Shown: in pieces, positions 8,044 through 15,942 of the stretch
Numbering within the stretch: the stretch's first letter is position 1
How the letters are laid out: every line of letters starts with the position of its first letter
Origin: Oligella ureolytica DSM 18253
GTDB taxonomy: Bacteria > Pseudomonadota > Gammaproteobacteria > Burkholderiales > Burkholderiaceae_B
Direction: 5' to 3'
DNA length: 38,118 nucleotides
Assembly (NCBI RefSeq): GCF_000373745.1
Contig: NZ_KB892296.1
Span: 1-38,118, forward strand
Notes under the pieces: generated by a model
Databases searched by the model: none
Told to the model about the DNA's origin: nothing
The model's input: the letters and a program-made list of their open reading frames with translations, nothing else
Program-made: the position numbers and the translations under genes

Positions 8044-9387
8044 CTAAGAAGCCACGGCAGCGGCTACGCTCTTTGCAGAACGAGCTTGACGCTGTGAGGC
8101 AAAAATAAATAATAGAATGGCTAGAGTGGCAACAACACCTGGGATAGCAAAAGCGAAGAAGTTCATCTTTAGCGGTAAGGCCATTGCCATCAGTGTGCCA
8201 CCTAAGAATGGACCGGCAATTGCACCGAAACGACCAATACCAGAAGCCCAACCCAACCCGGTAGAACGCATAGATAATGGGTAGAACTGAGCGGTATTTG
8301 CATACAGTAAAATCTGTGTACCGATAGTGGTTGCACCGGCAATGATAATTAAGCTGTACAGGACAATCATCGGGCTATTAAAGCCTAATAAACTGATAGA
8401 TACTGCAGAGGCAACGAAGAACCAAGCCATCACGCGTGGTAAACCAAAACGGTCACCTAACCAACCACCTAGGATTGCACCAAACATACCACCGAAGTTA
8501 AGTGCTAATAAGAAAGATAAGCTGGAACCCAAGCTATAACCGGCGTTAGCCATTAGTTTTGGCAACCACGAACCTAAAGCGTAAACCATCAGTAAGCAGC
8601 AGAAGAAGGCTAACCAAATCATTAAGGTTCCAAGACCGCGACCTTCTTTGACCAGATCAAATACCGGTACTGAGTTTGCTTTGGTGATATTTTGGGTTAA
8701 TTCGGTTTGTGCGTTGATTGGTGTATCCGGGCTTAGCTTAGCCAGCATCTGACGTGCTTGGTCGTTCTTGTTTTCGCGCACTAGGAAGCCGATAGATTCG
8801 GGTAATTTCCATATTAAAACCGGTACCAGCAATAACGGAATAATTGCCGCAAAGAACATAAACTCCCAACCAAAACGAGGTAGGACATAAATACCGACGC
8901 CTGCAGCTAATACACCGCCAAGAGAATAGCCGCTAAACATTAAGGCGACTAAGGTACCACGAGAGCGGCGGGGGGCGTATTCATTCATCAGAGCGACGGC
9001 ATTAGGCATCAGACCACCACAACCTAAGCCAGCGATGAAGCGAAGAATACCGAATTGGGTCGTGCTCTGAGCAAAACCGGTTAAGAAAGTTGCTAGACTA
9101 AATAGGATAAAACAAATAAGAACCCCATTTTTGCGACCAATACGGTCAGCTAGCGGACCAAAAACAAAGGCACCGAACATCATGCCGAATAGTGCATAAC
9201 TACCTAATGCACCTGCTTGAACGGGCGTTAAGCTCCATTCGTCCATTAGGACAGGCAGAACGACACCATAAATAAATAAATCATAACCATCAAAAATTAG
9301 CAGTAATGCACATAACATCATTACGGCAAAATGAAAGCGGTTAAATTTGGCGCGATCAACAACATCGTTAATATCTACTTTTTCCAT
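8044..9387 (-). CDS. benK: Aromatic acid:H+ symporter, MFS (BenK/PcaK type)
   Basis: A 447-residue major facilitator of the aromatic acid:H+ symporter family. The family hallmark DGYD is in TM1 (33-36). The loop 2-3 motif GPLADRIGRKNG and a second, weaker copy GGWLGDRFGLPR are present. About 12 membrane segments are visible. In the ben cluster benzoate is the likeliest substrate, but PcaK-like (4-hydroxybenzoate) or muconate carriers share the fold, so the exact substrate is inference. GAGGAG lies before the ATG. Having this carrier and BenE in one cluster is also known from other benzoate degraders. Confidence 0.88.
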   Translation of the reverse strand: MEKVDINDVVDRAKFNRFHFAVMMLCALLLIFDGYDLFIYGVVLPVLMDEWSLTPVQAGALGSYALFGMMFGAFVFGPLADRIGRKNGVLICFILFSLATFLTGFAQSTTQFGILRFIAGLGCGGLMPNAVALMNEYAPRRSRGTLVALMFSGYSLGGVLAAGVGIYVLPRFGWEFMFFAAIIPLLLVPVLIWKLPESIGFLVRENKNDQARQMLAKLSPDTPINAQTELTQNITKANSVPVFDLVKEGRGLGTLMIWLAFFCCLLMVYALGSWLPKLMANAGYSLGSSLSFLLALNFGGMFGAILGGWLGDRFGLPRVMAWFFVASAVSISLLGFNSPMIVLYSLIIIAGATTIGTQILLYANTAQFYPLSMRSTGLGWASGIGRFGAIAGPFLGGTLMAMALPLKMNFFAFAIPGVVATLAILLFIFASQRQARSAKSVAAAVAS

Positions 9388-9442
9388 GTTTAGCTCCTCG
9401 CTAAGGTGAATATTACCTGTGGTGACTATCGGCTTTTATTTA

Positions 9443-10207
9443 TTAGCCTTGGTCTCCTCCACCAACAGGTAGAACGGTTCCAGTTATGTAAGAGGCTTCA
9501 TCAGAAGCCAAGAATAAGATAGCATTGGCTTGCTCATCCAAGGTGCCGTAGCGCTTCATTAAGGTGCTATCGACTGTTTGATCTACAATTTGTTGATACC
9601 AAACTTGCTCTTCGGCATCGGGTGTTTCTGTATTGCGCGGGATTTTGCGTTGAGGTGCTTCAGTGCCACCGGGAGCGACTGCATTAACACGAATGCCGCG
9701 CTCTGCCGTTTCAAATGCTAAGCAGGCTGTCAGAGCATTTACTCCACCTTTAGCAGCGCCATAAGGTACGCGGTTAACGCTACGTGTAGCGATCGATGAC
9801 ACGTTAACAATCGCGCCTTTGCCTTGCTCCAACATGCTTGGCAATACTGCGCGACAGCACCATAGGGTAGGGAATAAGGAGCGTTGAACTTCTTTTTCAA
9901 TTTGCTCAGGCTCGTAACGCTCAAAGGGTCGGGTCCAAATGGTACCGCCCACATTATTGATGAGTACATCAATACGACCAAAATGCTCTAACGCTGCATT
10001 TGCTGCTGTTTGGGCACCGTCAAATTGCTCTAAGTCAGCAGTCAGGGTAATCACTTGATCTTGCTTTAACTCATGAACTAATTCAGAGCGATCAACCAGA
10101 ACAAGTTTGGCACCTTCGTCCAGTAGTAGTTCGGCAACGCGACGACCAATTCCTTGAGCTGCTCCAGTCACCAGTACGACTTTATTTTCAAAACGTAGTC
10201 GAGACAT
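9443..10207 (-). CDS. benD: Benzoate cis-diol dehydrogenase
   Basis: A short-chain dehydrogenase of 254 residues that oxidises and decarboxylates benzoate cis-1,2-diol to catechol with NAD+. The nucleotide-binding motif GAAQGIG is at 15-21, NNVGG at 84-88, the catalytic Ser near 137-138 in NVSS, and Tyr149-x3-Lys153 in VPYGAAKGG. The C-terminal ITGTVLPVGGG is typical of SDRs. GAGG lies before the start. It is separated from benC by 89 bases that contain a strong hairpin, unlike the tight spacing elsewhere in the operon. Confidence 0.94.
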   Translation of the reverse strand: MSRLRFENKVVLVTGAAQGIGRRVAELLLDEGAKLVLVDRSELVHELKQDQVITLTADLEQFDGAQTAANAALEHFGRIDVLINNVGGTIWTRPFERYEPEQIEKEVQRSLFPTLWCCRAVLPSMLEQGKGAIVNVSSIATRSVNRVPYGAAKGGVNALTACLAFETAERGIRVNAVAPGGTEAPQRKIPRNTETPDAEEQVWYQQIVDQTVDSTLMKRYGTLDEQANAILFLASDEASYITGTVLPVGGGDQG

Positions 10208-10228
10208 TGTTATCCTCTTTGTGGCTGA

Positions 10229-10264
10229 ATTACCCTTGTAGTCCGGAGAGACTGCAAGGGTAAT
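10229..10264 (-). other. Strong hairpin between benC and benD
   Basis: An inverted repeat with 15-base arms (10229-10243 and 10250-10264), a single G-U pair and a 6-base loop. The arms contain TTACCCTTG and CAAGGGTAA. There is no U-run on the transcribed strand, so it is probably an RNA-processing or stability element that sets different levels for benABC and the genes after benD, not a full terminator. Confidence 0.55.
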
Positions 10265-10296
10265 GCATAGCTAATAATTAATAAGAACTCTTAAAG

Positions 10297-11301
10297 TTAA
10301 ACGCTATGAATGAAGCGCTCGTAGTAGAAGTTTGCAGGCGTCATATTGTTGTCTTTCATATAATCGTTGACTGCATCTACCATTGGAGGAGGGCCACATA
10401 GGTATACATCGACCTCGCCATCATTAAGCATGCTGGGCTCTAAGTGATGAGTCACATAGCCCTTACGTGGGTGCTCCGAGTCCTGATCAGCCACAATGGT
10501 CATAAAGCTAAAGTTAGGTAGGCGCTCAGCGTATGCTTCTAATGCGTCTACCAGTACCAAGTCCTGATCACGAGTGACAGCATAAAGCATCGTGATAGAT
10601 TGTGTAGAACCTTGCTTAGCCAACACTTCCAGCATGGATAGGAAAGGCGCTAAACCTGTACCACCCGCTAAAAATAGTAATGAACGAGTGACCGGACGCA
10701 GATAGAATGTACCCAGTGGACCGGTTACGTCGACTTCAATACCCGGCTCAGCGCCGTTAGCTAACCAATTACTCATTAGGCCGTTAGGAACGTGCTTAAT
10801 TAAAAAGCCCATGCTCTCGCCCGGTGCTGAGCTAAAGGAATAGGAGCGATGATCTTCGCTACCTGGAACCACGATATTTACGTACTGACCGGGTAAGAAG
10901 GATGGGGTAGAACCATTCGCATCAATGAACAATTCGAAGGCGGCATCATCATAACGACGCAATTCTTTTACCGTGGCTTTGAAAGCATTGGTGCCGGTTT
11001 TGCACATCGTCGAGGCAACAGGCACAGAGATAACACAGTCAGATTTGGGTACCATCTGGCAAGTTAGCACTAGGCCTTGTTCCGCCTCGTCTTCGGTGAG
11101 TGCTTCATCGATGTATTCATCGATGAGCTTATAATCACCACTTTCAGCTTGGCATTTGCAAGTGCCGCAAACGCCGTCTGAGCAGTCCATCGGAAGATTG
11201 ATTCGTTGGCGGTAGGCAGCATCTAGTACTTTTTCGTCCTCACCGCAGTCAATAAATCGAGTGACACCATCTTCAAAATTTAAAGCGATACTGTAGCTCA
11301 T
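10297..11301 (-). CDS. benC: Benzoate 1,2-dioxygenase, reductase component
   Basis: The electron-transfer component (334 residues) that passes electrons from NADH to the Rieske oxygenase. An N-terminal plant-type [2Fe-2S] ferredoxin has Cys40, Cys45, Cys48 and Cys81 (CSDGVCGTCKC and LTCQM). A FAD domain follows with RSYSFSS near 153-159. The C-terminal NAD domain has GGTGLAPFLSMLE and the YLCGPPPMV motif. Domain order is ferredoxin-FAD-NAD, as expected for BenC. It follows benB with a 14-base gap. Confidence 0.96.
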   Translation of the reverse strand: MSYSIALNFEDGVTRFIDCGEDEKVLDAAYRQRINLPMDCSDGVCGTCKCQAESGDYKLIDEYIDEALTEDEAEQGLVLTCQMVPKSDCVISVPVASTMCKTGTNAFKATVKELRRYDDAAFELFIDANGSTPSFLPGQYVNIVVPGSEDHRSYSFSSAPGESMGFLIKHVPNGLMSNWLANGAEPGIEVDVTGPLGTFYLRPVTRSLLFLAGGTGLAPFLSMLEVLAKQGSTQSITMLYAVTRDQDLVLVDALEAYAERLPNFSFMTIVADQDSEHPRKGYVTHHLEPSMLNDGEVDVYLCGPPPMVDAVNDYMKDNNMTPANFYYERFIHSV

Positions 11302-11315
11302 TTTTTACTCTCGAA

Positions 11316-11798
11316 TTAAATGTGATATATATCAATCACTTGTCGTATGTAATCATTTTTCAATACAATTTTTTTATTGCTAATTTTCAACTCATCACCA
11401 TCCTTTTTGATAGTGACGTAAATCGTACCGAAGAAATGATCGGTTTTTAGGTAGCGAAAGCTTAGCGTGTGGAAGTTGTAACGTACATCAACTTCGTTCT
11501 CACGGCTTTCTAAAATTTCAATATTGGTAACCATGTGGTTAGTACGAGTCTCAGGGAGAGTCGCACTGGAACGCTCAGTTTGGATACGGAAAACACGATC
11601 CTCAAGACCCTTACGATCGGAATAGTAAATTAAAGAAACTTCTGTTTGAGGATCTTTAGTCAGTTCATCGTCATCTGTCCAACAAGGCATCCAGTACTCA
11701 ACGTTATCGTCGTAGCAGGTGAGCCAAGTTTCCCACTCTCTGTCGTCTAATAAGCGTGCTTCACGGTATAAAAAGCTTTGAATTGAAGTGTAATCCAT
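11316..11798 (-). CDS. benB: Benzoate 1,2-dioxygenase, small (beta) subunit
   Basis: The 160-residue non-catalytic beta subunit of the ring-hydroxylating oxygenase, with a cone-shaped NTF2-like fold. Recognisable family features are the N-terminal FLYREARLLDDREWETWLTCYDDNVEYWMPC segment (about 10-40), the RIQTERSSATLPETRTNHMV region and the C-terminal KKIVLKNDYI. It pairs with BenA as an alpha3-beta3 hexamer. The gap from benA is 12 bases and a GGAG site precedes the start. Confidence 0.95.
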   Translation of the reverse strand: MDYTSIQSFLYREARLLDDREWETWLTCYDDNVEYWMPCWTDDDELTKDPQTEVSLIYYSDRKGLEDRVFRIQTERSSATLPETRTNHMVTNIEILESRENEVDVRYNFHTLSFRYLKTDHFFGTIYVTIKKDGDELKISNKKIVLKNDYIRQVIDIYHI

Positions 11799-11810
11799 GG
11801 TGTATTCTCC

Positions 11811-13184
11811 TTAAGCTGCGTTATTTTCTGACTTGGCTTGCGCTAATTGCTCTTTTTCTTTGGTTAGCGCCTTTTGCATAGAACTTAACCAGAAGTCATG
11901 CTGACAAACAAATAAACCCTCATCCTCACTACGTTCGCCGCTTAGTAATGGGTTGATACCGAGTTTTTTGGCATTTTCATCAGGACCGTCGATCCATAGT
12001 GGAGCACCACGGCTTAAGTCATTCCAAGGAGCAGTGCTGGCAGCAGCGTAGCCTTCTTGACATGCACGGAACTCTTCTAAGTCATCTGCAGTGCCCATAC
12101 CGGATACGTTGAAGAAGTCTTCATACTGGCGCAAACGGAGTGCGCGATGTTCAGCGCTTTCACCTTTAGGAGCCCAGCAGTAGATAGTAACTTCTGTTTT
12201 ATCAACGCTGATAGGGCGTGTTACACGAATTTGTGTTGAGAACTGGTCCATTAAGTAAACGTTTGGGTAGAGACCTAAGTTACGCGTTTGACTAATGATC
12301 AGATCGGCTTTGGTTTCACCTAAACGCTCAACCAATTCGTCTCGGGTATCGAAAATAGGACGAACTTCAGGGTTTACTGTGTTAGTCCATAGTAGGATGT
12401 GACCATTTTCAAAACCATACACACCGTTAACACTCTTACTCCAACCTGAAGCATCAACTGCTTTTGTGCCTTCTTCATGGCGGCGGCCCATTGTAGCGAG
12501 ATAGTTCCAGTGAACACTACTCACGTGATAACCATCAGCACCGTTTTCCATTTGCAGTTTCCAGTTACCATCGTAGATGTAGCTGGAGTTACCGGTTAAT
12601 ACCTCAATACCTTCAGGTGATTGCTCAACGATTTGGTCAATAATGACTTTGGTTTCACCGAGGTATTCTTCTAGAGGTAGAACATCCGGGTTTAAGCTAC
12701 CGAATAAGAAACCTTTGTAGCTCTCGAAACGAGCAACCTTTTTGAGGTCGTGAGAGCCATCTGTATTGAACTGTACAGGGTATTCAGTGGTCTTGTCATC
12801 TTTAACTTTTAATAACTTACCTTTGTTGCTAAAGGTCCAGCCGTGGAATGGACAGGTAAAACTACCGCGATTACCGCGTTTGCGACGACATAAGGTGGCA
12901 CCACGGTGAGCACAAGCATTAATCAAGGCGGTTAATTCGTTGTCTCTACCGCGTGTAATGACAATAGGCTGACGGCCAATATGGGTAGTGAAGTAATCAT
13001 TTATTCCGGCAACTTGGCTCTCATGAGCAAGATATACCCAGTTACCTTCAAAAATATGCTTCATTTCTAATTCGAAGATATTTTCATCGGTAAATATATC
13101 ACGGCGACAGCGGTAAATACCGGCTTCTTTATCGATTTCCATTGCAGAGTTTAATACCTGCTCCACGTCATAAATCTTTTCCAT
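11811..13184 (-). CDS. benA: Benzoate 1,2-dioxygenase, large (alpha) subunit
   Basis: The catalytic subunit (457 residues) that dihydroxylates benzoate to the cis-diol. The Rieske [2Fe-2S] ligands are Cys91 and His93 (NACAHRGA) and Cys111 and His114 (CPFHGW). The mononuclear iron site is formed by His220 and His225 (DGYHVSSVH), with the third ligand Asp at 366 or 367 (TADDLEEF). The bridging Asp217 between the two centres is also present. Length fits BenA. AGGAAGAG precedes the ATG. The 119-base gap to catA holds two palindromes. Confidence 0.96.
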   Translation of the reverse strand: MEKIYDVEQVLNSAMEIDKEAGIYRCRRDIFTDENIFELEMKHIFEGNWVYLAHESQVAGINDYFTTHIGRQPIVITRGRDNELTALINACAHRGATLCRRKRGNRGSFTCPFHGWTFSNKGKLLKVKDDKTTEYPVQFNTDGSHDLKKVARFESYKGFLFGSLNPDVLPLEEYLGETKVIIDQIVEQSPEGIEVLTGNSSYIYDGNWKLQMENGADGYHVSSVHWNYLATMGRRHEEGTKAVDASGWSKSVNGVYGFENGHILLWTNTVNPEVRPIFDTRDELVERLGETKADLIISQTRNLGLYPNVYLMDQFSTQIRVTRPISVDKTEVTIYCWAPKGESAEHRALRLRQYEDFFNVSGMGTADDLEEFRACQEGYAAASTAPWNDLSRGAPLWIDGPDENAKKLGINPLLSGERSEDEGLFVCQHDFWLSSMQKALTKEKEQLAQAKSENNAA

Positions 13185-13210
13185 AACTCTTCCTTTTTGG
13201 GACTAAGTTA

Positions 13211-13270
13211 GAGCAAGCCTGAGCCAGGTAGGCTCAAGCTCGCACTAAATAAAAATGTATTTTTTATTTA
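13211..13270 (-). other. Double palindrome in the catA-benA gap
   Basis: Two dyads lie between catA and benA. At 13246-13270 an AT-only palindrome has arms TAAATAAAAAT and ATTTTTTATTTA (one extra T). At 13211-13243 a GC-richer hairpin has TGAGCC/GGCTCA plus outer GAGC/GCTC. On the transcribed strand the AT-rich one comes first. Together they could act as an attenuator, a processing site or a partial terminator, and the AT-rich part could also be a regulator site or contain a benA promoter. Confidence 0.45.
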
Positions 13271-13303
13271 AGTTGTTTGATGAGGCGATTAACAGCCTGT
13301 TTA

Positions 13304-14239
13304 TTAACCAACTAAACGTGGGCGCTCAACGGCTTGGTTATCTTTACCATCCACGAGTGCAGTTAAATGAAAATCAAATTCAATTTCTGCGAACGGTGCT
13401 TCCATGTTTTCTTCTTTCATGCGAGCTTCATCAGTCACCTCAGTAACAGGAGGTACTAAATCATCATGAACAGCGAAAGCGAAGTCGTCATTAACGTACG
13501 GGTCACCATCAATATTGATTTGAGTGGTTAATTTGCGATGACCGTCTGCGCTGATAAAGAAGTGCAAGTGTGCAGGACGGTTACCGTGGCGGCCTAGTTG
13601 GTTCAGTAACTGCTGAGTAGGGCCATCTGGAGGACAGCCATAACCAGCAGGAAGAATACTGCGGAATTTATAGCGACCTTGATCATCAGTGATGATGGTA
13701 CGACGCATATTGAAAGGTTGTTGCTCACCGGTTGGATCAAAGTGGGAGTAGAAACCTTTTGTATTGGCATGCCATACTTCAACTTGGGCATTTGGTAAAG
13801 GATTACCATCAGCACCGTAAACGACGCCATGCATTAATAATAAGTGACCGTTTTTGTCGCTGCCATCATCTAAACGAGCATAGCCTTTCTCTACAGGTGC
13901 GCCGGCTACGTATAGAGGACCCTCAATCATACGCTCAGTACGACCTTCTACACCTAATGCCTCATCGATAGCGTTCATGCGCAGATCTAAGTAGCGGTCA
14001 ATACCTAAGCCCGGTGATAAAAGAGCAGCTTCTTGGCTTTGACCAAGTTGGTTGAGGTAAGCGATACCGGCCCAATATTCGTCCGGAGTGATATTTAAAT
14101 CTTCGATTGTTTTGAATAAGTCGCTAAGAATACGATGAACGATTTCTTTAACGCGTGGGTTACCTTCTTCTTGGTTGTAGCCACAGGATTCTTTCAAAAA
14201 ATCTTGAATTTCTGCTGTATCAAATAATTTTGGATTCAT
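13304..14239 (-). CDS. catA: Catechol 1,2-dioxygenase (intradiol)
   Basis: A 311-residue non-haem Fe(III) dioxygenase that opens catechol to cis,cis-muconate. All four iron ligands fall at the same numbers as in the well-studied Acinetobacter CatA: Tyr164 (GFYSHF), Tyr200 (PAGYGCP), His224 and His226 (PAHLHFF). The N-terminal helical linker domain of catechol-type enzymes is present (residues 1-100), which separates it from protocatechuate dioxygenase. TAGGAGA precedes the ATG. It follows catB by 63 bases, within which CCTAAT/ATTAGG can pair. Confidence 0.96.
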   Translation of the reverse strand: MNPKLFDTAEIQDFLKESCGYNQEEGNPRVKEIVHRILSDLFKTIEDLNITPDEYWAGIAYLNQLGQSQEAALLSPGLGIDRYLDLRMNAIDEALGVEGRTERMIEGPLYVAGAPVEKGYARLDDGSDKNGHLLLMHGVVYGADGNPLPNAQVEVWHANTKGFYSHFDPTGEQQPFNMRRTIITDDQGRYKFRSILPAGYGCPPDGPTQQLLNQLGRHGNRPAHLHFFISADGHRKLTTQINIDGDPYVNDDFAFAVHDDLVPPVTEVTDEARMKEENMEAPFAEIEFDFHLTALVDGKDNQAVERPRLVG

Positions 14240-14302
14240 GACGTCTCCTAATACATTTACATAAATGAAAATTAGGCATAAATACTTATAGTTAGAATAG
14301 AT

Positions 14303-15448
14303 TTATGCACTGGTTGCTAAACTTACACTTTTTTTGCGTTGAGCGCGATTAAAGAATTGAATACGCTCTTCGTCTAAAGTGATCCCTAAACCCGGCCCTT
14401 GAGGGATTTGCAGTTCAAAATTTTCGTAACGCAAAGGCGTTTCTAGAATTTCTTCTGTAATTAATAAGGGACCAAACAACTCGGTGCCCCACTCAAGTGC
14501 CTGGAATGTTGAAAAGGCGTGCGCAGATGCGATTGTGCCGATGGCACCTTCAAGCATTGTTCCGCCATATAGTTCGATATTTGCAGCTTCAGCAATTGCT
14601 GCTACTTTTTGTGCTGCGCGCATGCCACCGGACTGCTCGATTTTGATGGCAAATACGTCGGCCGCTTTGTTTTTAGCTAAATCAAAAGCTGATTGAGGAC
14701 CTACTAGGGATTCATCAGCCATGATGGCAATGGATGATTGCTGAGTCAAACGTCGTAATGCTTGTGGGCAAGCGACAGGTTGCTCAACTAACTCACAACC
14801 AACATCTGCCAAACCGGCAACACCGTTGATCGCTTCTAATTCTGACCAAGCCATATTCACGTCAACACGTACCTGTCCACGATCGCCTAAGGCTTTTTTG
14901 ATGGCGGCTACGTGAGCAACATCTTCCGCGACAGAGCGTGTACCGATTTTTAGTTTGAAAATTTGATGGCGGCGTGTGGCTAACATTTGCTCAGCTTCAT
15001 CAATGTCCTTAGCCGTATCGCCAGAAGCTAAAGTCCAAGCCACCGGTAGGCTGCTGCGTAAGCTGCCACCCAATAAGTCGGCAACAGATAGCTTTAAACG
15101 CTTGCCTAGCGCATCGTAAAGAGCTGTCTCTACCGCGCTCTTAGCGAAACGGTTGTCGCGAATAGCTTGATTTAAACGCTGCATTAAAACAAGTACTTGA
15201 TCGGCGTTTTGGCCAACTAACAAAGGCGTAAAATACGTATCAATATTAAGCTTCATACTTTCTGGAGATTCAGCACCATAAGCTAAACCGCCAATCGTGG
15301 TACCTTCACCAATACCTACAGAACCGTCTGAGCAGGTAATGCGAACGATCATTAATGTTTGACCTTTCATCGTGGTCATAGAAAGTTGGTGTGGACGGAT
15401 GGTGGGTAAATCTACCAGTAGCGTCTCAATGCTATCGATTGTTACCAT
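14303..15448 (-). CDS. catB: Muconate cycloisomerase
   Basis: An enolase-superfamily enzyme (381 residues) that lactonises cis,cis-muconate to muconolactone. Catalytic lysines lie in FKLKIG (Lys165, Lys167). Metal ligands are Asp196 (DVN), Glu222 (VEQP) and Asp245 (ADES), and Lys269 (AIKIEQSGG) is the opposite base. This set matches muconate-lactonising enzymes. It is the first gene of the long minus-strand run. AAAGG lies before the ATG. Its promoter region carries an ATAC-N7-GTAT operator near -64. Confidence 0.95.
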   Translation of the reverse strand: MVTIDSIETLLVDLPTIRPHQLSMTTMKGQTLMIVRITCSDGSVGIGEGTTIGGLAYGAESPESMKLNIDTYFTPLLVGQNADQVLVLMQRLNQAIRDNRFAKSAVETALYDALGKRLKLSVADLLGGSLRSSLPVAWTLASGDTAKDIDEAEQMLATRRHQIFKLKIGTRSVAEDVAHVAAIKKALGDRGQVRVDVNMAWSELEAINGVAGLADVGCELVEQPVACPQALRRLTQQSSIAIMADESLVGPQSAFDLAKNKAADVFAIKIEQSGGMRAAQKVAAIAEAANIELYGGTMLEGAIGTIASAHAFSTFQALEWGTELFGPLLITEEILETPLRYENFELQIPQGPGLGITLDEERIQFFNRAQRKKSVSLATSA

Positions 15449-15491
15449 AGTATTAAAACCTTTGTAATGAATTGTTTTCTTGATGGTTTTT

Positions 15492-15521
15492 ATTAAAGCG
15501 TTTGGTCAAAAAAACGTCCAA
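15492..15521 (-). promoter_or_regulatory. Candidate promoter of catB
   Basis: On the minus strand TTGGAC (15516-15521) and TTTAAT (15492-15497) are 18 bases apart. The -10 matches 5 of 6 consensus bases and the -35 is poor, as is normal for an activator-dependent promoter. The start would be near 15485, which puts the centre of the operator at 15542-15556 at about -64, the usual LysR recognition position. Confidence 0.5.
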
Positions 15522-15541
15522 TTCTTTAATTACCTAAGCCT

Positions 15542-15556
15542 ATACAAAAAAGGTAT
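15542..15556. promoter_or_regulatory. LysR operator ATAC-N7-GTAT, catB side
   Basis: A perfect ATAC-AAAAAAG-GTAT dyad, which is the recognition consensus of the BenM/CatM group of LysR regulators. It lies 94 bases upstream of the catB start codon and is well placed for activation of the ben-cat operon by the divergent regulator. Confidence 0.8.
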
Positions 15557-15845
15557 AATTAAAAATAATGGCTTATAAATCAATTAGTTGCAGTGATGAA
15601 AAAGCAAAATCTATGGATTACCCTATATAGATTTTAAGAATGTAAGATTTTATGTCTTTTTGGAGTAGTGTTTGCTTATTAGATAGGTAATGCAGTTTCA
15701 ACCTAGTAATGGCTTGAGAGGTAGAGTAGACAGGCTTCTAGGTGGTTTGTTAGATAAAATTAAGTCATAAGATAACCGCTTGTTACGCCCATATTTATTG
15801 ATGTATAGATTAAATTGACGAGAGAAATTTACCCCGCTGCCTTAA
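15557..15845. other. Middle of the catB-regulator gap, no gene seen
   Basis: AT-rich non-coding sequence between the two operators. I see only a 13-codon open frame starting at 15596, which has no clear ribosome site and is not called. Confidence 0.6.
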
Positions 15846-15875
15846 TTGGTTAATGCTATACAAAAAAAGTATAAA
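15846..15875 (+). promoter_or_regulatory. Regulator promoter with overlapping ATAC-N7-GTAT operator
   Basis: TTGGTT (15846-15851) and TATAAA (15870-15875), 18 bases apart, form a plausible promoter for the LysR gene. The perfect dyad ATAC-AAAAAAA-GTAT at 15858-15872 lies across the spacer and -10, so binding there should repress the regulator's own synthesis. The operator is certain as sequence. The promoter assignment is inference. Confidence 0.65.
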
Positions 15876-15942
15876 TTGTTAAAATAGTATTAAAATCAAT
15901 GCTTTGTGTTTTGATTGAATTGACGTTTATGGACTGCCCGAT

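Noticed and set aside
13246-13270. A third BenM/CatM operator before benA
   Set aside because: Only one ATAC half is present; the partner position reads TTTA rather than GTAT.
15596-15637. 13-codon open frame in the catB-regulator gap, considered as a leader peptide
   Set aside because: No ribosome site, no repeated regulatory codons and no terminator/antiterminator pair after it.
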